Made by a program: the position numbers and the translations under genes. This document shows positions 28,532 through 29,176 of a stretch of 29,176 bases of DNA, in pieces. Each line of letters opens with the position of its first letter. The first letter of the stretch is position 1. This DNA is from Akkermansiaceae bacterium UBA2381. GTDB lineage: Bacteria; Verrucomicrobiota; Verrucomicrobiia; Verrucomicrobiales; DEV007. The notes beneath the pieces were generated by a model, which worked only from the letters and a program-made list of their open reading frames with translations, searched no databases and was not told the DNA's origin. The DNA lies in the NCBI GenBank assembly GCA_002344215.1, contig DDSV01000007.1, forward strand, positions 1-29,176. Reading direction: 5' to 3'.

Positions 28532-29176
28532 CACTTGCTGCTGGGTATTTCCTTTTTCATCCCATCGGCACCCTTCTTGCTGGAGGCGCAGGGATGGCGG
28601 AGGTTCTCGGGGGCATTCGCGGCCTCCAAGGTCAAGAGTCGACTGATTGGTCCGGATGAGTCAACAGTTTTCGGGCGAAACCCGGGGGTTTCGTAGGACC
28701 GTATTCCCGGTGGGACCCTCCAACGATTACACCCTAGCTTGTAGTTTCCGATGTGACAAAAAAATCCGCCCCGTAACACGGCGGCGAGTTTTCCCGGACA
28801 GGACCTCCTTCACGCATTCGGGAGTGTCGGTCACAGGGGGGTGAACATGGGGCAGGCTTCCCGCTCACGCTGCGCGATGACATCAGCCAACAAACGCCGC
28901 GCGTAACACGCCTGAAATCCCTTATTTTTTCGGGGGCAAAAAAAATCCCGCAGTTTTTCTCTCAGCAGGCCTACCTATTCCGCTCGCCAAAAAATTCCTA
29001 ACCCGCTGTTTAACAGCGAGTTACTGTGCACCGCATGCAAAATCCGGGGCTCCGAAGAAAATCAGCATGCAACTGATTAGCAACCAGTTACTACAATTTT
29101 CGGCACCTCAATCTGAGAATCTGGAGGTGCAATCGATTCAAATTTGCACCTTTTCGCGCTGGCAAAATTCGAGACA
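28532..29176. other. Right-end non-coding region rich in repeats
   Basis: No convincing gene is seen in these 645 bases. The first half holds GAAACCC-GG-GGGTTTC (28677-28692). A weak CGGG...CCCG hairpin followed by CAGTTTTT lies near 28931-28957, possibly a terminator. The second half holds the repeat cluster described separately. The region probably contains the upstream control sequence of a gene beyond the right edge. Confidence 0.5.
29004..29151. repeat. Cluster of direct and inverted repeats
   Basis: CGCTGTT-T-AACAGCG (29004-29018) is a perfect palindrome. AGTTACT (29019-29025 and 29086-29092) and GCATGCAA (29033-29040 and 29065-29072) each occur twice in direct orientation, but in reversed order. 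GCACCTC (29103-29109) pairs with GAGGTGC (29124-29130). That segment can instead pair through AGGTGCAA (29125-29132) with TTGCACCT (29144-29151). The two final hairpins exclude each other, as in an attenuator or switch. An origin or operator cluster is another option. Confidence 0.6.

Noticed and set aside
28531..28779. An 82-aa minus-strand frame in the right-end region, and a possible tmRNA body in the same place
   Set aside because: The frame lacks any family likeness, and I could not find a tmRNA 5' end, tag frame or T-arm there.

Overview
The window is about 29 kb of moderately high-GC bacterial chromosome, most plausibly from the Verrucomicrobiota/PVC group. That assignment is inference. 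It rests on a PulG-type prepilin fused to chitobiase-like and anchor-type domains, CACGGAT/CACAGAT intergenic repeats, and many lone enzymes of PVC flavour. No rRNA gene, intact tRNA gene or CRISPR array was seen.

Layout. (1) 1-544: no convincing gene, but several strong inverted repeats, including a 67-nt perfect cloverleaf (87-153). (2) 545-6251: the main find, a gene-cassette array of integron type. Ten small + strand genes are each followed by an attC-like hairpin site bounded by AAC...GTT boxes. No integron integrase is in the window, so this is an integrase-less attC cluster (CALIN) or the inner part of a larger array. Nine of the ten cassette genes encode membrane, lipoprotein or secreted proteins, none with a recognised function; the tenth is an HExxH metalloprotease-like protein. 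Several genes run into their own attC, so the recombination site encodes the protein's C-terminal tail. (3) 6252-8067: a frameshifted AHSA1/SRPBCC gene, a small membrane protein and two VOC-fold proteins. (4) 8193-10155, minus strand: a sugar ABC transporter pair (lipoprotein binding protein, then permease) with no ATPase gene nearby.

(5) 10177-10536: intergenic CACGGAT repeats. (6) 10537-14651, minus strand: an SMI1/KNR4-like protein, the 594-aa prepilin fusion, and an FAD amine-oxidase-like enzyme coupled by ATGA overlap to an SRPBCC protein. (7) 14820-18020: an M20 peptidase and a Tat-exported amidohydrolase (ATGA overlap), convergent with a class V aminotransferase. (8) 18178-19615: a small unknown gene and a convergent APP1-type (DUF2183) phosphatase. 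(9) 19774-23334: a DUF6875-like protein, a BioF2/CelD-type acyltransferase (ATGA overlap) and a DUF2779 protein that looks like an Fe-S PD-(D/E)XK nuclease fused to an exonuclease-like domain. Then a secreted LamG/DUF1080-like protein (23507-24169).

(10) 24170-29176: accessory DNA. A GIY-YIG gene sits between two copies of a palindromic repeat. At 24781-24806 is a 26-nt 3' end of a tmRNA or tRNA gene (minus strand), and directly beside it TGTTGTAAC repeats and a tyrosine recombinase. This looks like the left attachment junction of an integrated island that continues past the right edge. Its visible cargo is an HTH protein, a short proline-rich protein, a multi-pass membrane protein and, at the far right, a dense cluster of inverted and direct repeats.
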